DNA from: Robiginitalea aurantiaca | Lineage (GTDB): Bacteria; Bacteroidota; Bacteroidia; Flavobacteriales; Flavobacteriaceae | Length of the DNA: 64,000 nucleotides | Reading direction: 5' to 3' | Assembly: GCF_030380815.1 (NCBI RefSeq) | Contig: NZ_JAUDUY010000002.1 | Span: forward strand, 372,001 to 436,000 | In this document: positions 33,926 through 44,249 of the stretch, piece after piece | Position numbering within the stretch: position 1 is the stretch's first letter | Layout: the number at the start of each line of letters is the position of its first letter | Made by a program: the position numbers and the translations under genes | The notes under the pieces: generated by a model | What the model saw: only the letters and a program-made list of their open reading frames with translations | Databases searched by the model: none | What the model was told of the DNA's origin: nothing

Positions 33926-35200
33926 TCAGAATTCAAACTTGGCCATAGTCTGTAACCGGCCGGCACTTCCATAGGCATCATTGGCGGTCCGTTGCGCACC
34001 CCACATGTACTCAGCGCCAATGGAGAAATTCTTATCAAAATGGTAAATCAGGTTTAAATGACCCACACCTCCGCGTTTTAAGGCAAAATCCGCACGGGTC
34101 TCCGGGGCATCCAGCCAGCCGTAGGCATAATTAAAATTGGATTCCAGCCCCGGGGCCCATCGATGCATAAAGCCCGCCATAAGGGCAAAGGCTTCAATTG
34201 GTTCCAGTTCCCCGTTTTCATTTAAGAGTGCATTGGCTGAGCTCCCGGCAAAGGAGATAATATTTTCACCATAGGCACTGCCCGCATTGACATTCCAGGT
34301 GAAGTAATTGTTTTCTCCAAGGTATTGCCTGCCAGCCACAACGAAGGCCAACTGTGGGAGTTGATCACTGGGTCCGGTGTCTCCCCCATCCCAGCGCAAC
34401 TGTGCCAGGCTGGCTCCCATAAATAAGACCCCTGTTTCCCATCTTTTGTCCAGGCGCAGGGCCAACAGCGGCAGTTGCAAATTGGCTTTTCCGTCAAACC
34501 CAAATGAATTTTCAATACCCAGGGACCCGAGGTACTCCAATCCTATGGAAAGCCTGTACCCCTTATCCAGGTTTTTCTGGTACCTCACCTGGGCTGTCCT
34601 GCCTCCGAATAAGGCATCCCCGGCGGCAAAGTCAATCATAAATGCCATAGATTCCAGAAAGGATAGTGTCGTCCATGTTTGACCTATGATAAAATCCCCT
34701 GCAGTCATATAAGCATGCCGCAACCGAAACCCATTACCCTGGGTGAAAAAATCTCCTTCAATGAATAATTGTAGTGGGATCTTATTTTCCGCCACTCGGC
34801 GCAAGTCGATATTGACCCGTGTTTCTTTCGCGAAAAATGACAGGTAACCCTCATTGCCAAACGCATCCTCCCCTTCCACAGGAATGGTCGACATCAGGAA
34901 TTGATTTTGATCGGTAGTTCCGTCGAAATCATAGAGAAAATCGGCTTTTAAGTACCCGCCAATCTTCATGCGTAGGTCTGTACCGAAAAGGGGCCAGGAT
35001 CCAGGGAAGTCATTGTCTTCCAGAAGTTCCGCAGCGGTTTGGAGCACCTGCTCCTTTACATCCGCATCAGGGCTCTTCAGGGTATTACCAGCATCGCCTG
35101 TTTTCTGATTTTCCTGTGAAATACCTGAGACAGAGAGAAGGGCAAAAATCCAAAACAGGATTTTATGTTTTATAAGACAGCAAAGATTAGATCCTGACAT
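33926..35200 (-). CDS. DcaP-like outer-membrane porin
   Basis: 424 residues. A hydrophobic signal region near residues 12-29 is preceded by a short basic N-terminus. A helical segment (about 45-62) is followed by a barrel with the DcaP landmarks LRMKIGGYLKADFLYDFD, RLRHAYMTAGDFIIGQTWTTL and a terminal phenylalanine strand (QTMAKFEF). DcaP porins take up negatively charged small molecules such as dicarboxylates. It lies 71 bp after another outer-membrane protein gene in the same direction; the two may be co-expressed. Confidence 0.8.
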   Translation of the reverse strand: MSGSNLCCLIKHKILFWIFALLSVSGISQENQKTGDAGNTLKSPDADVKEQVLQTAAELLEDNDFPGSWPLFGTDLRMKIGGYLKADFLYDFDGTTDQNQFLMSTIPVEGEDAFGNEGYLSFFAKETRVNIDLRRVAENKIPLQLFIEGDFFTQGNGFRLRHAYMTAGDFIIGQTWTTLSFLESMAFMIDFAAGDALFGGRTAQVRYQKNLDKGYRLSIGLEYLGSLGIENSFGFDGKANLQLPLLALRLDKRWETGVLFMGASLAQLRWDGGDTGPSDQLPQLAFVVAGRQYLGENNYFTWNVNAGSAYGENIISFAGSSANALLNENGELEPIEAFALMAGFMHRWAPGLESNFNYAYGWLDAPETRADFALKRGGVGHLNLIYHFDKNFSIGAEYMWGAQRTANDAYGSAGRLQTMAKFEF

Positions 35201-35271
35201 TCTTTAAAATTTATTAATTCAAGTATAAGGAAATAGCATCTATACAGCCTAAAAGATGAATATATCTCCTA

Positions 35272-36198
35272 CTACCATGGCAAGGGAATCACGGGCGCAA
35301 TAGTTATCCTGAAATGGTGTTGCGGACCAAAGGAATCGGGAGAGGCAACATAATACCAGTACTGAGCCCCGAACCTGACCGGCATCTTACCCAGGAGAAC
35401 CACTTTTTGGAATCCGGTACCCAGGGGAAGGGTTAACCTGTCTCCAGATTCGGCCCTGTGGTTGTACGCAAACGTAGGTGAGGCATTAATTTGCCATCCC
35501 TTCGTCAGATTTATAGTATAAAAATACTGGCCTGCCGTAACGCTGGTACTGGTGGAGCCGCTAGCGGCTATCCAGTAGTCGTCTGGCAACACGGTGGTCG
35601 ATGTAAGATCAGGGTCGTTGGAATTTCCTACCCCAAAGGCATGGCTTACAATCAATCCCACAGCCCCGAAACCGGTCAGTTTGGCTACCATCAATTCAGG
35701 CCCAAGGGTGGTTTGACGGGACCTTAAGGCTTCGTTGGAGGCGGTGCGAAACCCTCCGAACACCCCTACAAGGGTGATCCATTTGGAAGGCCATGTCTTT
35801 CCGATCGCCAGATCCGCGCTGATATTACCGAGACCACCCCTGGATTCAAAACCATCCTCCCCAAGAACGGGTTGGGATAAATAAACCGGGATCAGGGGCC
35901 TTAAATACAGGTTGATCCCCTCTGAAATCGGGAAAGGCAGGGAGGGCTGAAAATTAAGTACAAATCCATTCTGTCCAGCATCAGGCAAGTCCCCGTTATA
36001 TCGGATGTAATCGATTGGAAATAGCATTTGGCCCAGGGTGGCGTTCGGGTTTGCAAGCTTCCTGGCCAGTTCTGCCGAACTATCCGCCGGAGGGTCGTCC
36101 TGTGCATTTATCGCCCCCGGCGCAAGCATGGTTATTATTGCAAAAACCGGCAACAACATCGCACCGAAATTTGGGCACAGAAAAGTGTTCTTTTTCAT
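35272..36198 (-). CDS. Putative outer-membrane beta-barrel protein
   Basis: 308 residues with a signal peptide ending near NAQD (residue 33). The rest is strand-rich with alternating hydrophobic residues (GFVLNFQPSLPFPI, INLYLRPLIPVYLS, QYFYTINLTKGWQI, FRITIAPVIPLPW), typical of outer-membrane transporter-like proteins annotated as hypothetical or 'transporter'. It precedes the DcaP-like porin gene. No ligand can be assigned. Confidence 0.65.
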   Translation of the reverse strand: MKKNTFLCPNFGAMLLPVFAIITMLAPGAINAQDDPPADSSAELARKLANPNATLGQMLFPIDYIRYNGDLPDAGQNGFVLNFQPSLPFPISEGINLYLRPLIPVYLSQPVLGEDGFESRGGLGNISADLAIGKTWPSKWITLVGVFGGFRTASNEALRSRQTTLGPELMVAKLTGFGAVGLIVSHAFGVGNSNDPDLTSTTVLPDDYWIAASGSTSTSVTAGQYFYTINLTKGWQINASPTFAYNHRAESGDRLTLPLGTGFQKVVLLGKMPVRFGAQYWYYVASPDSFGPQHHFRITIAPVIPLPW

Positions 36199-36288
36199 AG
36201 ATAGAATTTAAAATTGCAGATAGCGCAGGAAGCCCTTAACGGATGTTCTATCCACCTAAAATAAAGCGATGATAACTCAATGTGCAGA

Positions 36289-37845
36289 CTATTTCAGTTC
36301 CTCCAGATTATCAAATATCTGATAAAAGAAGCCGATGGATTTGGCGTACTCCTCTACTAAAATGCGCTCATTTACCCCGTGAAAGCCTTTGAACTCTTCG
36401 GTGTTTTCCAATTGAATCGCGGTAATGGTATACACATCCGGGGCGAAGGGTCGGGATTGAAAATGCTTGGAATCCGATCCACCGACTACAAAGAAGGGGG
36501 ATACGATCAAATCATTGCCCCAGATCTGGCGGATGGTTTTCTCCAGCATTTTATAGGCCCCGGTACTGGCATCGGCAATATTGGTTGCAGGGGTAGAAGC
36601 TGAAATGTCGCGCATGGTTATGCGATCGTCATCAATGGCATTTTTAACGTGCTCCATGATAACCTCGGGGTTGTCACCTGGCATTGGCCTGAAATTCACA
36701 ACAGCGGTAGCCGAAGGCGGCAATACATTATCCTTAATACCTGCATTAAAAATGGTAGGAGCAATTGTGGTGTGGAGCATGGCACGCGTAACTTCGTTCT
36801 TGGCCATTTCGTCAATGAATTGTTGTTCCAAATCAGTGATCTCCCCATCCTTGCCAAAGGCAACAGCGGCGTATAAAGGTTGATTTTCCGCATCCAGTTC
36901 AGGTCCCATATAACGGTATTGCTGACGCACTGCCGGATGTATGCGATACGGAAATTGGGCAGCTTCTAATTTCGTTATGGCCTCTGCCAAAATACCAATA
37001 TTGGATTCTTCAGGAGGCATGGACGAGTGCCCACCGACACCATTGATGGCCAGCTCCAGACTGATAAATCCTTTTTGGGCAATGCCAATAAGGGCAGTGT
37101 TTTCTTCAATTCCGGGGAAAATACCAGGCGTTAAGGGTGCCGATTCGTCCATCACGTAGACAAATCGTTCAATACCGCGTTCTTCCAGTACATCCGCGAT
37201 TTTTTTGGCACCTTCGGCCCCGCCCACTTCTTCGTCCTGTCCAAACACAAAATAGATGGTACGGGAAGGTTGCCAGCCTTCTTTAATCTTCATCTCAGCT
37301 GCTTCCAGGATGGCTTGCACCTGATTCTTGTCATCCAGGACCCCACGCCCCCAGATGTAACCATCCTTTACGGTGCCCGCAAAAGGCTCTACCTTCCACT
37401 GGTCCCTGGAATCTTCCGGAACCGGCACGACATCCATGTGGGCATAAAACAGGGCCGGTTGCAGGGTTGGATCCTTTCCCTCCCAGGTATAGAGCAAGCT
37501 ATAGGGGCGCGGATCCCCGTGCACCTCTTTTTTCAGGGTTTTGTGTACGTTGGGATAGGATTGCTCCAAAAACGCATGGTACCCAGTGAAGGCTTCAGTG
37601 TCAAAGTCTTCCCTGTCCTGATTGGAGATGGTTTTATAGGTGACCCCTTTAGATAAACGCTTAATAGCTCCGTCCAGATCAACATCAATCGAGATTTGCT
37701 CCACACCGGTCATCTGCATGGAGGTAAAGTCATCCAGATTAACGGCCTCTTTAGCCTGGCTTTCTGAGGAGGTCTGGTCCTGATTTTGCTTACAACCGAT
37801 AAATAAGACCGATGTGCAAACAGCAATTACTAACGATTTTCTCAT
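36289..37845 (-). CDS. M20-family dipeptidase/carboxypeptidase lipoprotein
   Basis: 518 residues. Lipobox IGC (Cys18). The M20 metal ligands are all present: the His and Asp of YAHMDVVPV, the bridging Asp of GVLDDK, the Glu pair of QDEEVGG, and the C-terminal His of DSKHFQ. A dimerisation (lid) domain lies in the middle (about 250-370). It is closest in pattern to the carboxypeptidase S subgroup. It probably degrades peptides or N-acyl amino acids outside the cytoplasm. Confidence 0.9.
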   Translation of the reverse strand: MRKSLVIAVCTSVLFIGCKQNQDQTSSESQAKEAVNLDDFTSMQMTGVEQISIDVDLDGAIKRLSKGVTYKTISNQDREDFDTEAFTGYHAFLEQSYPNVHKTLKKEVHGDPRPYSLLYTWEGKDPTLQPALFYAHMDVVPVPEDSRDQWKVEPFAGTVKDGYIWGRGVLDDKNQVQAILEAAEMKIKEGWQPSRTIYFVFGQDEEVGGAEGAKKIADVLEERGIERFVYVMDESAPLTPGIFPGIEENTALIGIAQKGFISLELAINGVGGHSSMPPEESNIGILAEAITKLEAAQFPYRIHPAVRQQYRYMGPELDAENQPLYAAVAFGKDGEITDLEQQFIDEMAKNEVTRAMLHTTIAPTIFNAGIKDNVLPPSATAVVNFRPMPGDNPEVIMEHVKNAIDDDRITMRDISASTPATNIADASTGAYKMLEKTIRQIWGNDLIVSPFFVVGGSDSKHFQSRPFAPDVYTITAIQLENTEEFKGFHGVNERILVEEYAKSIGFFYQIFDNLEELK

Positions 37846-37856
37846 AACGATTTCAT

Positions 37857-38180
37857 CTAATTTTCAGTTAAAATGTTTTTAAACTCCTTGCCATCCTTCA
37901 TGAACACTACAAAGTTCTTACCCGGTTCTCCAACCAAATCAAGATTTTTTACCGGAAGGACATAATTTTTGTCCCTGCCTTCAACTCCTGTTCTAAATGT
38001 TACATTGGGGGAGAAAAAATCCAGTAGTAATATGTCCTACACGGGTGATTACTGTTTAAAGCCAGGGTTAAACCGTTCGAGTTCAAAGAAAGTCATCCAT
38101 GAATTACGCACTTCAAAGCCTACATTTAGTCCATTACTGCGCATCGATTGGATGGTTAAAGGTAAGTTTAAGGCCTTAGA
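37857..38180 (-). pseudogene. Decayed gene remnant in two pieces
   Basis: On the minus strand 38049-38180 reads SKALNLPLTIQSMRSNGLNV, then GFEVRNSWMTFFELERFNPGFKQ, and a stop. After another stop 37857-38036 reads FSPNVTFRTGVEGRDKNYVL, then PVKNLDLVGEPGKNFVVFMKDGKEFKNILTEN and the final stop. Both look protein-like but cannot be joined without correction, and no family is recognised. A degraded C-terminal portion of one gene is the simplest reading. Confidence 0.35.
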
Positions 38181-38277
38181 ATATTACCCTTTTATGTTGA
38201 CCAAATCATTAATAAAATGTTTAAGTCTACTACTAAAGTAGTATGATGGAACCCTAGTGAGGTGAACAGTGCGGGGT

Positions 38278-40884
38278 CTAATGAAAATCCGTCATCCGGG
38301 CAAGGGCGGTGCGGTTTTGGACACCGAGCTTTTGGAATATATTGGTAAGGTGGGTCTTAACGGTGACTTCCCGTATATTTAAATCTTCAGAAACTTCCTT
38401 ATTCCGGAGCCCCAGCGCTACCAAACGGGCAATTTCCAGTTCGCGTTTCGTAAGTCTCGACTTGAGGTCAGGGGCTACAATGTATGCTTTGTGGTCCTCA
38501 CCCATAGGTATGCCTTGTCTTTTATTGAATCCATAAGGAAGGTGGGATGCCGGTGCCCATGCATAAAATTCGGGATTCGACATGCTTATCTCATTAAAGG
38601 CACGGAGATTCTGTGTGGAGGAATATGAGAGGGATGCCTGAGCCAGCCATTTTTGAGCTTTCTTGAGCTTGCCGATCCGGAAATTCCCAAGTGCCCGTAG
38701 TAAATAAAGGTCCGTATCATGGTAGAAATTATGGGCCAAATGGAGCAGCTTGAGCAAACCCTCAATCCTCTTCAGGTTATGTCGGATTTCCTTATGCCCC
38801 CCCTTACTAACCGCCACCCTGATTCCCGTGATTTTAGGTACATCCACCAAACAGAACATTTCCATGGCCTGGGATTCGTATTCCGGTAAAGGTGTGTTGA
38901 GCGCCATATCCGCTTTGCCATAAATTAACTGTATCCTCTTTTCGGCTGATTTTGCTACAAGGGCCAAATAAGGATCCTTGAATTGGACGGCTTTGTTTTT
39001 TAGTTTCTCCAAGGACCTCCACGCGTTGAATTCATCATTATCCATGGCAAAGGTGAGCGCTATTGCTGCAAGGGCATCTATAAGGATGCGGTTGTTTAGG
39101 GAATCCTCGTATTCAGCAGCATCTTCAAAATGTTTGAGGGCAGCGTTACCACCGTATTGGAAATCGATGTTCCCAGCCAGATAGTGGCTCCAGGCCCTGA
39201 ATGAAGGGTAGGAAGAATTACCTGCATCCACATAAAACCTATTGCTTTCCCATTGGGCCTTTTTGAAATCTGCCGAAAGCAGTTGTACAAATACCTTTGT
39301 CATAAGGCTCCTGAGGTAAACAGGCGATTGGGATGGGGAGTTTTTCTCCAATATATCCAGGCCTTCCAATGCCTGTTCCTTACCCTCAGTCATTTGGCGG
39401 GCTATCCCAATACATAATTCACGGGTCCCTCCGAGCATACCCGTATCCTGAAACCTGCTTTTTGAAGTTTCCAGATAATCCAGTGCGGTTGAAGGATCGG
39501 ATTGATAAAAGAGGTAATGATGTCCAAGGTGGGCTTCGTACTCCGCCTGATACCGGGGAGCGAGTCCCTTTTTGTTTCCCAAATTCTCAAAACGGATCAG
39601 CAACTTTGGAATTTCCCAGATCTTCCAGGTAAATTCATTGATCCACATTAAGGAAAGGAGCAATATCTGATTTCCGTGTATAATATCAACAGGCAGTTTT
39701 TGAATCCAGGAATCAATCCGCCACCACTCGCCCTTTTCAAAGATTCGTACTCGGTGGGTGGAAACCTGGGCAACAGCCAGCTCCCAGTTCCCTACAGCAA
39801 CTGCATACTCGATTGCTTCATTCAGATAACCATTCCTTTCCAACCATTTGCTTGTCAGGGAAAATACCTGCATTTTTTGTGCTGATTCTTCATGCCTGCA
39901 TTGACTGCGGATCAATTTCCTGAACAGGTTCTGAAAACGAAACCATCCTTTCTCAACCTCGTCTTCCATGAGGAAGAGATCCAATCGCATGAATTCCTCA
40001 ATAAAGGCGCTTCCCCGTATCTTAGTTTTTTGAGTTGCCTCAAAGAGCACATCAAGGAGTTCAGCGGTAAAGCTTTCCAGAAGAGTGCTCAGACAGAGGG
40101 CATCAAAATATTCGGATGAAAGTTCCCCACAAAGTTCACCAACGAGGTATTCCATATCGGCCTCCCTTCTATACTTGGTAAGCTCGTTGGGATTAAGCGA
40201 ATAAGCAGAGAGCATCATTTTTATTCCCAGAATCCAACCTCCTGCATCGACTAAGGCATCTTTTAGTTTATAATCCGCTCTATTGAATGTACCTGTCTCA
40301 AGCAAGAGCCCCACTTCACCTGCGGTAAACCTCAAATCCTCTTTTGATATATCAAAGAGCCTGTCGTAAAGTCGCAGCCCTGAAAGCCTCAATGGGGGAT
40401 CACTTCGGGTTATGAGTACAATTTTCAGATTTCCCGGGGGATGCTCCAGTAAGGATTGCATCAAAAAATGAACCCCTGGGTCTTGAATATTGTGATAATC
40501 ATCCAGTACAAGAAGTTGGGCTTTACCCAAAGCATTGATTTCATGAGAAAGCACATCTACAATGTCCGACAAACTCCTGCCATTTCGATTTCTCGATAGT
40601 GCAAGCGTCTTCTGAAATCCACCGGAATTTGTTTGCCTGAACGCGGCTACCAGAAAAGACACGAAAGACTTAAGATTATTGTGAGGAGCCCCCAGAGTGA
40701 CCCAGGCGGTGGATTTTTTCTGCTGTTTCGACCAATGACGTACCGCCACACTTTTCCCAAAACCAGCCGGGGCAGATACCAAAATAAAAGGTTTGGCAGC
40801 CCCCCTATCGAGCAACTCTATAATCCTGGGTCTTTCCAGAATATTGGGGGTTTGGAATGGGTTAATCCGTTTGGCCTCTAACAT
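38278..40884 (-). CDS. MalT-like LuxR-family ATPase regulator
   Basis: 868 residues. The N-terminal STAND ATPase has Walker A SAPAGFGKS (37-45) and Walker B-like LLVLDDYHN (near 128). A long TPR-rich sensor region follows (about 350-760). The C-terminal LuxR helix-turn-helix starts LTKRELEIARLVALGLRNKEV and ends with EVTVKTHLTNIFQKLGV. Large activators of this type (MalT class) bind ATP and an inducer before activating operons. The flanking genes are a divergent patatin-like gene and a remnant, which give no hint of the inducer. Confidence 0.92.
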   Translation of the reverse strand: MLEAKRINPFQTPNILERPRIIELLDRGAAKPFILVSAPAGFGKSVAVRHWSKQQKKSTAWVTLGAPHNNLKSFVSFLVAAFRQTNSGGFQKTLALSRNRNGRSLSDIVDVLSHEINALGKAQLLVLDDYHNIQDPGVHFLMQSLLEHPPGNLKIVLITRSDPPLRLSGLRLYDRLFDISKEDLRFTAGEVGLLLETGTFNRADYKLKDALVDAGGWILGIKMMLSAYSLNPNELTKYRREADMEYLVGELCGELSSEYFDALCLSTLLESFTAELLDVLFEATQKTKIRGSAFIEEFMRLDLFLMEDEVEKGWFRFQNLFRKLIRSQCRHEESAQKMQVFSLTSKWLERNGYLNEAIEYAVAVGNWELAVAQVSTHRVRIFEKGEWWRIDSWIQKLPVDIIHGNQILLLSLMWINEFTWKIWEIPKLLIRFENLGNKKGLAPRYQAEYEAHLGHHYLFYQSDPSTALDYLETSKSRFQDTGMLGGTRELCIGIARQMTEGKEQALEGLDILEKNSPSQSPVYLRSLMTKVFVQLLSADFKKAQWESNRFYVDAGNSSYPSFRAWSHYLAGNIDFQYGGNAALKHFEDAAEYEDSLNNRILIDALAAIALTFAMDNDEFNAWRSLEKLKNKAVQFKDPYLALVAKSAEKRIQLIYGKADMALNTPLPEYESQAMEMFCLVDVPKITGIRVAVSKGGHKEIRHNLKRIEGLLKLLHLAHNFYHDTDLYLLRALGNFRIGKLKKAQKWLAQASLSYSSTQNLRAFNEISMSNPEFYAWAPASHLPYGFNKRQGIPMGEDHKAYIVAPDLKSRLTKRELEIARLVALGLRNKEVSEDLNIREVTVKTHLTNIFQKLGVQNRTALARMTDFH

Positions 40885-41022
40885 TTGGTCTTCTCTAACT
40901 CTAAAATTAAGTAATTAATCTTGGAAGAAGACCATAGGTAAAAGAACAAAGCATTCTCTACAGGCTTCCAAGTATGCAGGGGGTTCGTATCTTGCGACTG
41001 AGAAAACAAACGCTCTCGTACT

Positions 41023-43335
41023 ATGCCCTGGCACCGCTTCCTAAGTTTGCTTTTATTATGTTGTCTGGTGCCTTTGTCATCTGTTTCCCAGGATAAGAAA
41101 CCCAAGGTAGCTTTAGTACTAAGCGGTGGGGGTGCAAAGGGCATAGCACACATTCCGTTGTTGCAAGCCCTGGATTCCCTCGGTATTGTCCCAGACCTGG
41201 TTGTGGGCAATAGCATGGGTTCCATGGTCGGGGGGTTATACGCCATGGGATACTCCGGAGATAGTATTGCAAAGATTGCCAGCTCCACGGACTGGGATAA
41301 CCTGATGGGCGGTGGAATTTCTCTGAACGATGTAACCGTAGAGGAGGAGAGTGAATTTAATCGCTACATGATTAGCCTCAGTCTCGAAAATAGAAAGTTC
41401 CGTTTAGGCAATTCGCTTATTAATGATCAAAACCTGAGGACCTTTATTTCGTACCTCACCTACCCGGCCCACAAGGTCAATGACTTTGACGACCTGTCTA
41501 TACCTTTTAGGGCCATGGCCACGGACATTGTAAACGGGAAAGAGGTCATCCTGGAATCCGGATCCCTGTCCTTTGCCATGCGGGCGAGCATCTCCATCCC
41601 CGGTATTTTTTCTGCCGTCCCCTATAATGAAACCCTGCTCGTCGATGGAGGTGTCCTGAATAATTTCCCGGTTGATGTCGCAAAAAATTTGGGGGCGGAC
41701 ATCATCATCGGAAGCGATGTCGGCGGTAACATGTTGCCCAAGGAGAAACTTGAAAGCCTGAGCGCGCTTATGTTCCAGGCTGGCATGCTCAACAGCAATC
41801 TCAAAAACCCCGAAAGTCGGGCCCTTTGTGATATCCTGATCGACCATTACCCGAATCTGACCTATTCCACCTCCGATTTTGCCAAATCCAGGACGATGAT
41901 GGAAGAAGGCAAAATTGCGGTTTCCGAAAACAGCAATGCCCTGGTGGCCCTGGCTGAGCGCCTAAAAGGGTTCGATCAAAGAACACACCAAATTCCCGAT
42001 GTGGCAGACAAGATCACCCTGGACAAGATTGTCTTCAAAGGAATAAGCAAGGGGAACAGAACCCTTGTCCGGGAACGCGCAAATTTAAAGCCCCATACAC
42101 CCTATTCGGTTCAGGATCTGAAGTCCGGGATAGACCGTGCCATGGGTACTGCACGTTTCACACATATCAACTACGGGCTGCAGGATACGGATGATTCCCT
42201 TGTATTCGAGGTGCGGGGTTTTGAACGCTCCAAGCACCAGTTTAAAGGCTCTTTGCATTTCGACACGGATAACAGCGTAGGATTGGTACTAAATTATACC
42301 GGATTCAATGTGCTGGGAACTTCGTCAAGGTCATTGGCAACCATAGATCTGGCTGAACGGCCAAAAATTCGGTTACAGCACCAGGCCTCGTTCGGCTCTC
42401 AAAAGGCATGGTGGTGGCGCGCGGAATTCATGGGGCAGCAACAAAAAGAAAAGGTATTTGTACTGGGGGAATACGTGGATGACATAAATTACCGAAACGG
42501 GATCTTCGATAATCAACTCAATCTGAATCTGAATTCATTGATCAATTATATAGGTTTCGGCTTAAAATATGAGTACACGGGCCTTAAGCCAACCATTGAC
42601 CCTAATGTAAATGACAATTTCTTCCAATTTGAACGCTATCGTTTTGACAATTTTGAAATTTACGGCCAGTATCGTCATAATTCCATGAACAAGGTGTTTT
42701 TCGCCACTCAGGGAACTTCGATTCAGGGCTACCTGGGAAGGTCGCTTTACAGCAAGGTAGATATTGACTATTCTTTGGATTCGGCTCAGCCGGTAAAGGG
42801 GCAGACCAATGGGTTTACAAAACTTGGGTTGGATTATGAAGTAAGGATCCCGGTAAGCCAGGAAACTACTCTAATCGTGGGAGCCGCATCCCATTTTTTC
42901 TTCGAAGACCCCCTGAATGACGGCGATATTTCATCTTTGGAATTTGGCCTGGGTGCGAAATACATACTCGGCGGTAATATCGAAAACCCCAGATATGACA
43001 CGCGTCCCTTCCCGGGTTTAAATCAAAAGGAAGTCATTGCAAATCAATATGTAAAACTTGCGCTGGGCACACAAATCAATCTGTTGCGCAAAGTGTTTCT
43101 CACCCCTCATGTGGATCTGGCATCCGTGGGCTTTGGTACTTTTGATGATTTTACCAGGGATTTTTACAATCCCAAGGGAGAGTGGCAAAACGGATTGGAA
43201 ACCAGTTTGCTCTTCTCCGCAGGAAGTACCATATCCTACGCCTCTCTCCTGGGACCCATTAATTTTGATCTTTCATGGGTAAATGGAACAAATAACCTAC
43301 GTTTTTTTGTTGGCGTTGGATATAATTTCAATTAG
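41023..43335 (+). CDS. Patatin-like phospholipase fused to an Omp85-type barrel
   Basis: 770 residues. A signal peptide (cleavage near VSSVSQ, residue 22) precedes a patatin domain (about 28-320): oxyanion loop SGGGAKG, nucleophile Ser64 in GNSMG, catalytic Asp208 in VDGG. A POTRA-like segment (about 330-400: DKIVFKGISKGNRTLVRERAN) leads into a surface-antigen barrel that ends in FFVGVGYNFN. This matches the PlpD/type V-D-like architecture common in Bacteroidota. It likely hydrolyses lipids at the outer membrane. The gene is divergent from the LuxR regulator. Confidence 0.9.
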   Translation: MPWHRFLSLLLLCCLVPLSSVSQDKKPKVALVLSGGGAKGIAHIPLLQALDSLGIVPDLVVGNSMGSMVGGLYAMGYSGDSIAKIASSTDWDNLMGGGISLNDVTVEEESEFNRYMISLSLENRKFRLGNSLINDQNLRTFISYLTYPAHKVNDFDDLSIPFRAMATDIVNGKEVILESGSLSFAMRASISIPGIFSAVPYNETLLVDGGVLNNFPVDVAKNLGADIIIGSDVGGNMLPKEKLESLSALMFQAGMLNSNLKNPESRALCDILIDHYPNLTYSTSDFAKSRTMMEEGKIAVSENSNALVALAERLKGFDQRTHQIPDVADKITLDKIVFKGISKGNRTLVRERANLKPHTPYSVQDLKSGIDRAMGTARFTHINYGLQDTDDSLVFEVRGFERSKHQFKGSLHFDTDNSVGLVLNYTGFNVLGTSSRSLATIDLAERPKIRLQHQASFGSQKAWWWRAEFMGQQQKEKVFVLGEYVDDINYRNGIFDNQLNLNLNSLINYIGFGLKYEYTGLKPTIDPNVNDNFFQFERYRFDNFEIYGQYRHNSMNKVFFATQGTSIQGYLGRSLYSKVDIDYSLDSAQPVKGQTNGFTKLGLDYEVRIPVSQETTLIVGAASHFFFEDPLNDGDISSLEFGLGAKYILGGNIENPRYDTRPFPGLNQKEVIANQYVKLALGTQINLLRKVFLTPHVDLASVGFGTFDDFTRDFYNPKGEWQNGLETSLLFSAGSTISYASLLGPINFDLSWVNGTNNLRFFVGVGYNFN

Positions 43336-43482
43336 CCCTATTCGAAGGACTGTAATTTGACGGCCAGGACATTCAGACCGATCTTCGAATTATGGCTTAA
43401 ATCAACAAATGAGTACCTTAGGCCGGCACTTGCCCCTACCTCCTTTTTCAAGAAGGGGTAAGGCGACAAACGAGGATCTCCA

Positions 43483-44133
43483 ATGGAATCAACAGTTCAA
43501 CCACCAAATGCTACAGGCCGTATTGTACTGGTCACCTGCCTGCTATCAATCGGTTACGCCATTTTACGTTATCATCTATTGGGTCCTGTGCCCTGGAAAG
43601 ATTTTCCTTTCTACATCCTTAATAAAGGGATTTCCCTTGCGGCCTTTATCCTTTTGACATTCAATTTTGGTTTTGGCCCCCTCAATAATCTTGGGGTTCG
43701 AGTACCTCAAAGCTATCTCAATGCCCGAAAGGCTTTGGGCATGACCGGATTCCTCCTGGTATTGATACATGCGCTGATAAGTTTTCTACTCTTTAACCCA
43801 GCCGTTTATGGCCAATTCTTCGAAGCGGACGGCACACTCAACCTGATTGGAGGACTGAGCATGCTGGGGGGCGTGCTTGCTTTCGTAGTCCTGTGGGGTT
43901 ATAATCTAAGTTTTCAGACCCACCTCAGGGAAGACGAAAAGTTTATCCGGTTTATCACATCCCGTCGTTTTTTATTGGTTGCAATGCTTTTAGGACTTGT
44001 GCATTTATTCTTTATGGGCTACAAAGGATGGCTCAACCCGGGGGGATGGAACGGAGGATTACCCCCCATTAGTTTGGTCGGGTTTGTTTTCTTCCTTTTT
44101 GGGTATGTGATCAACTTGCTTGGGAGAAAATAG
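43483..44133 (+). CDS. Membrane protein, ferric-reductase-like transmembrane domain
   Basis: 216 residues with about six membrane helices. Histidines in helices (GFLLVLIHALISF and LLGLVHLFFMGY) could bind haem, and the arrangement resembles the ferric reductase-like / MsrQ domain. No FAD or NAD domain is attached. The start ATG at 43483 gives a short polar N-terminus. It may be the membrane cytochrome of an electron-transfer pair; no partner is adjacent. Confidence 0.6.
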   Translation: MESTVQPPNATGRIVLVTCLLSIGYAILRYHLLGPVPWKDFPFYILNKGISLAAFILLTFNFGFGPLNNLGVRVPQSYLNARKALGMTGFLLVLIHALISFLLFNPAVYGQFFEADGTLNLIGGLSMLGGVLAFVVLWGYNLSFQTHLREDEKFIRFITSRRFLLVAMLLGLVHLFFMGYKGWLNPGGWNGGLPPISLVGFVFFLFGYVINLLGRK

Positions 44134-44249
44134 GATGCATTATTTCCTATATTTAGATTCGCAAAGGATTCCTATGATTTCATCCCATTTGGATGGTTGG
44201 GATAAATCAAATAAGGACGCCACAATTCTTAATCGCATAAAACATTCAG

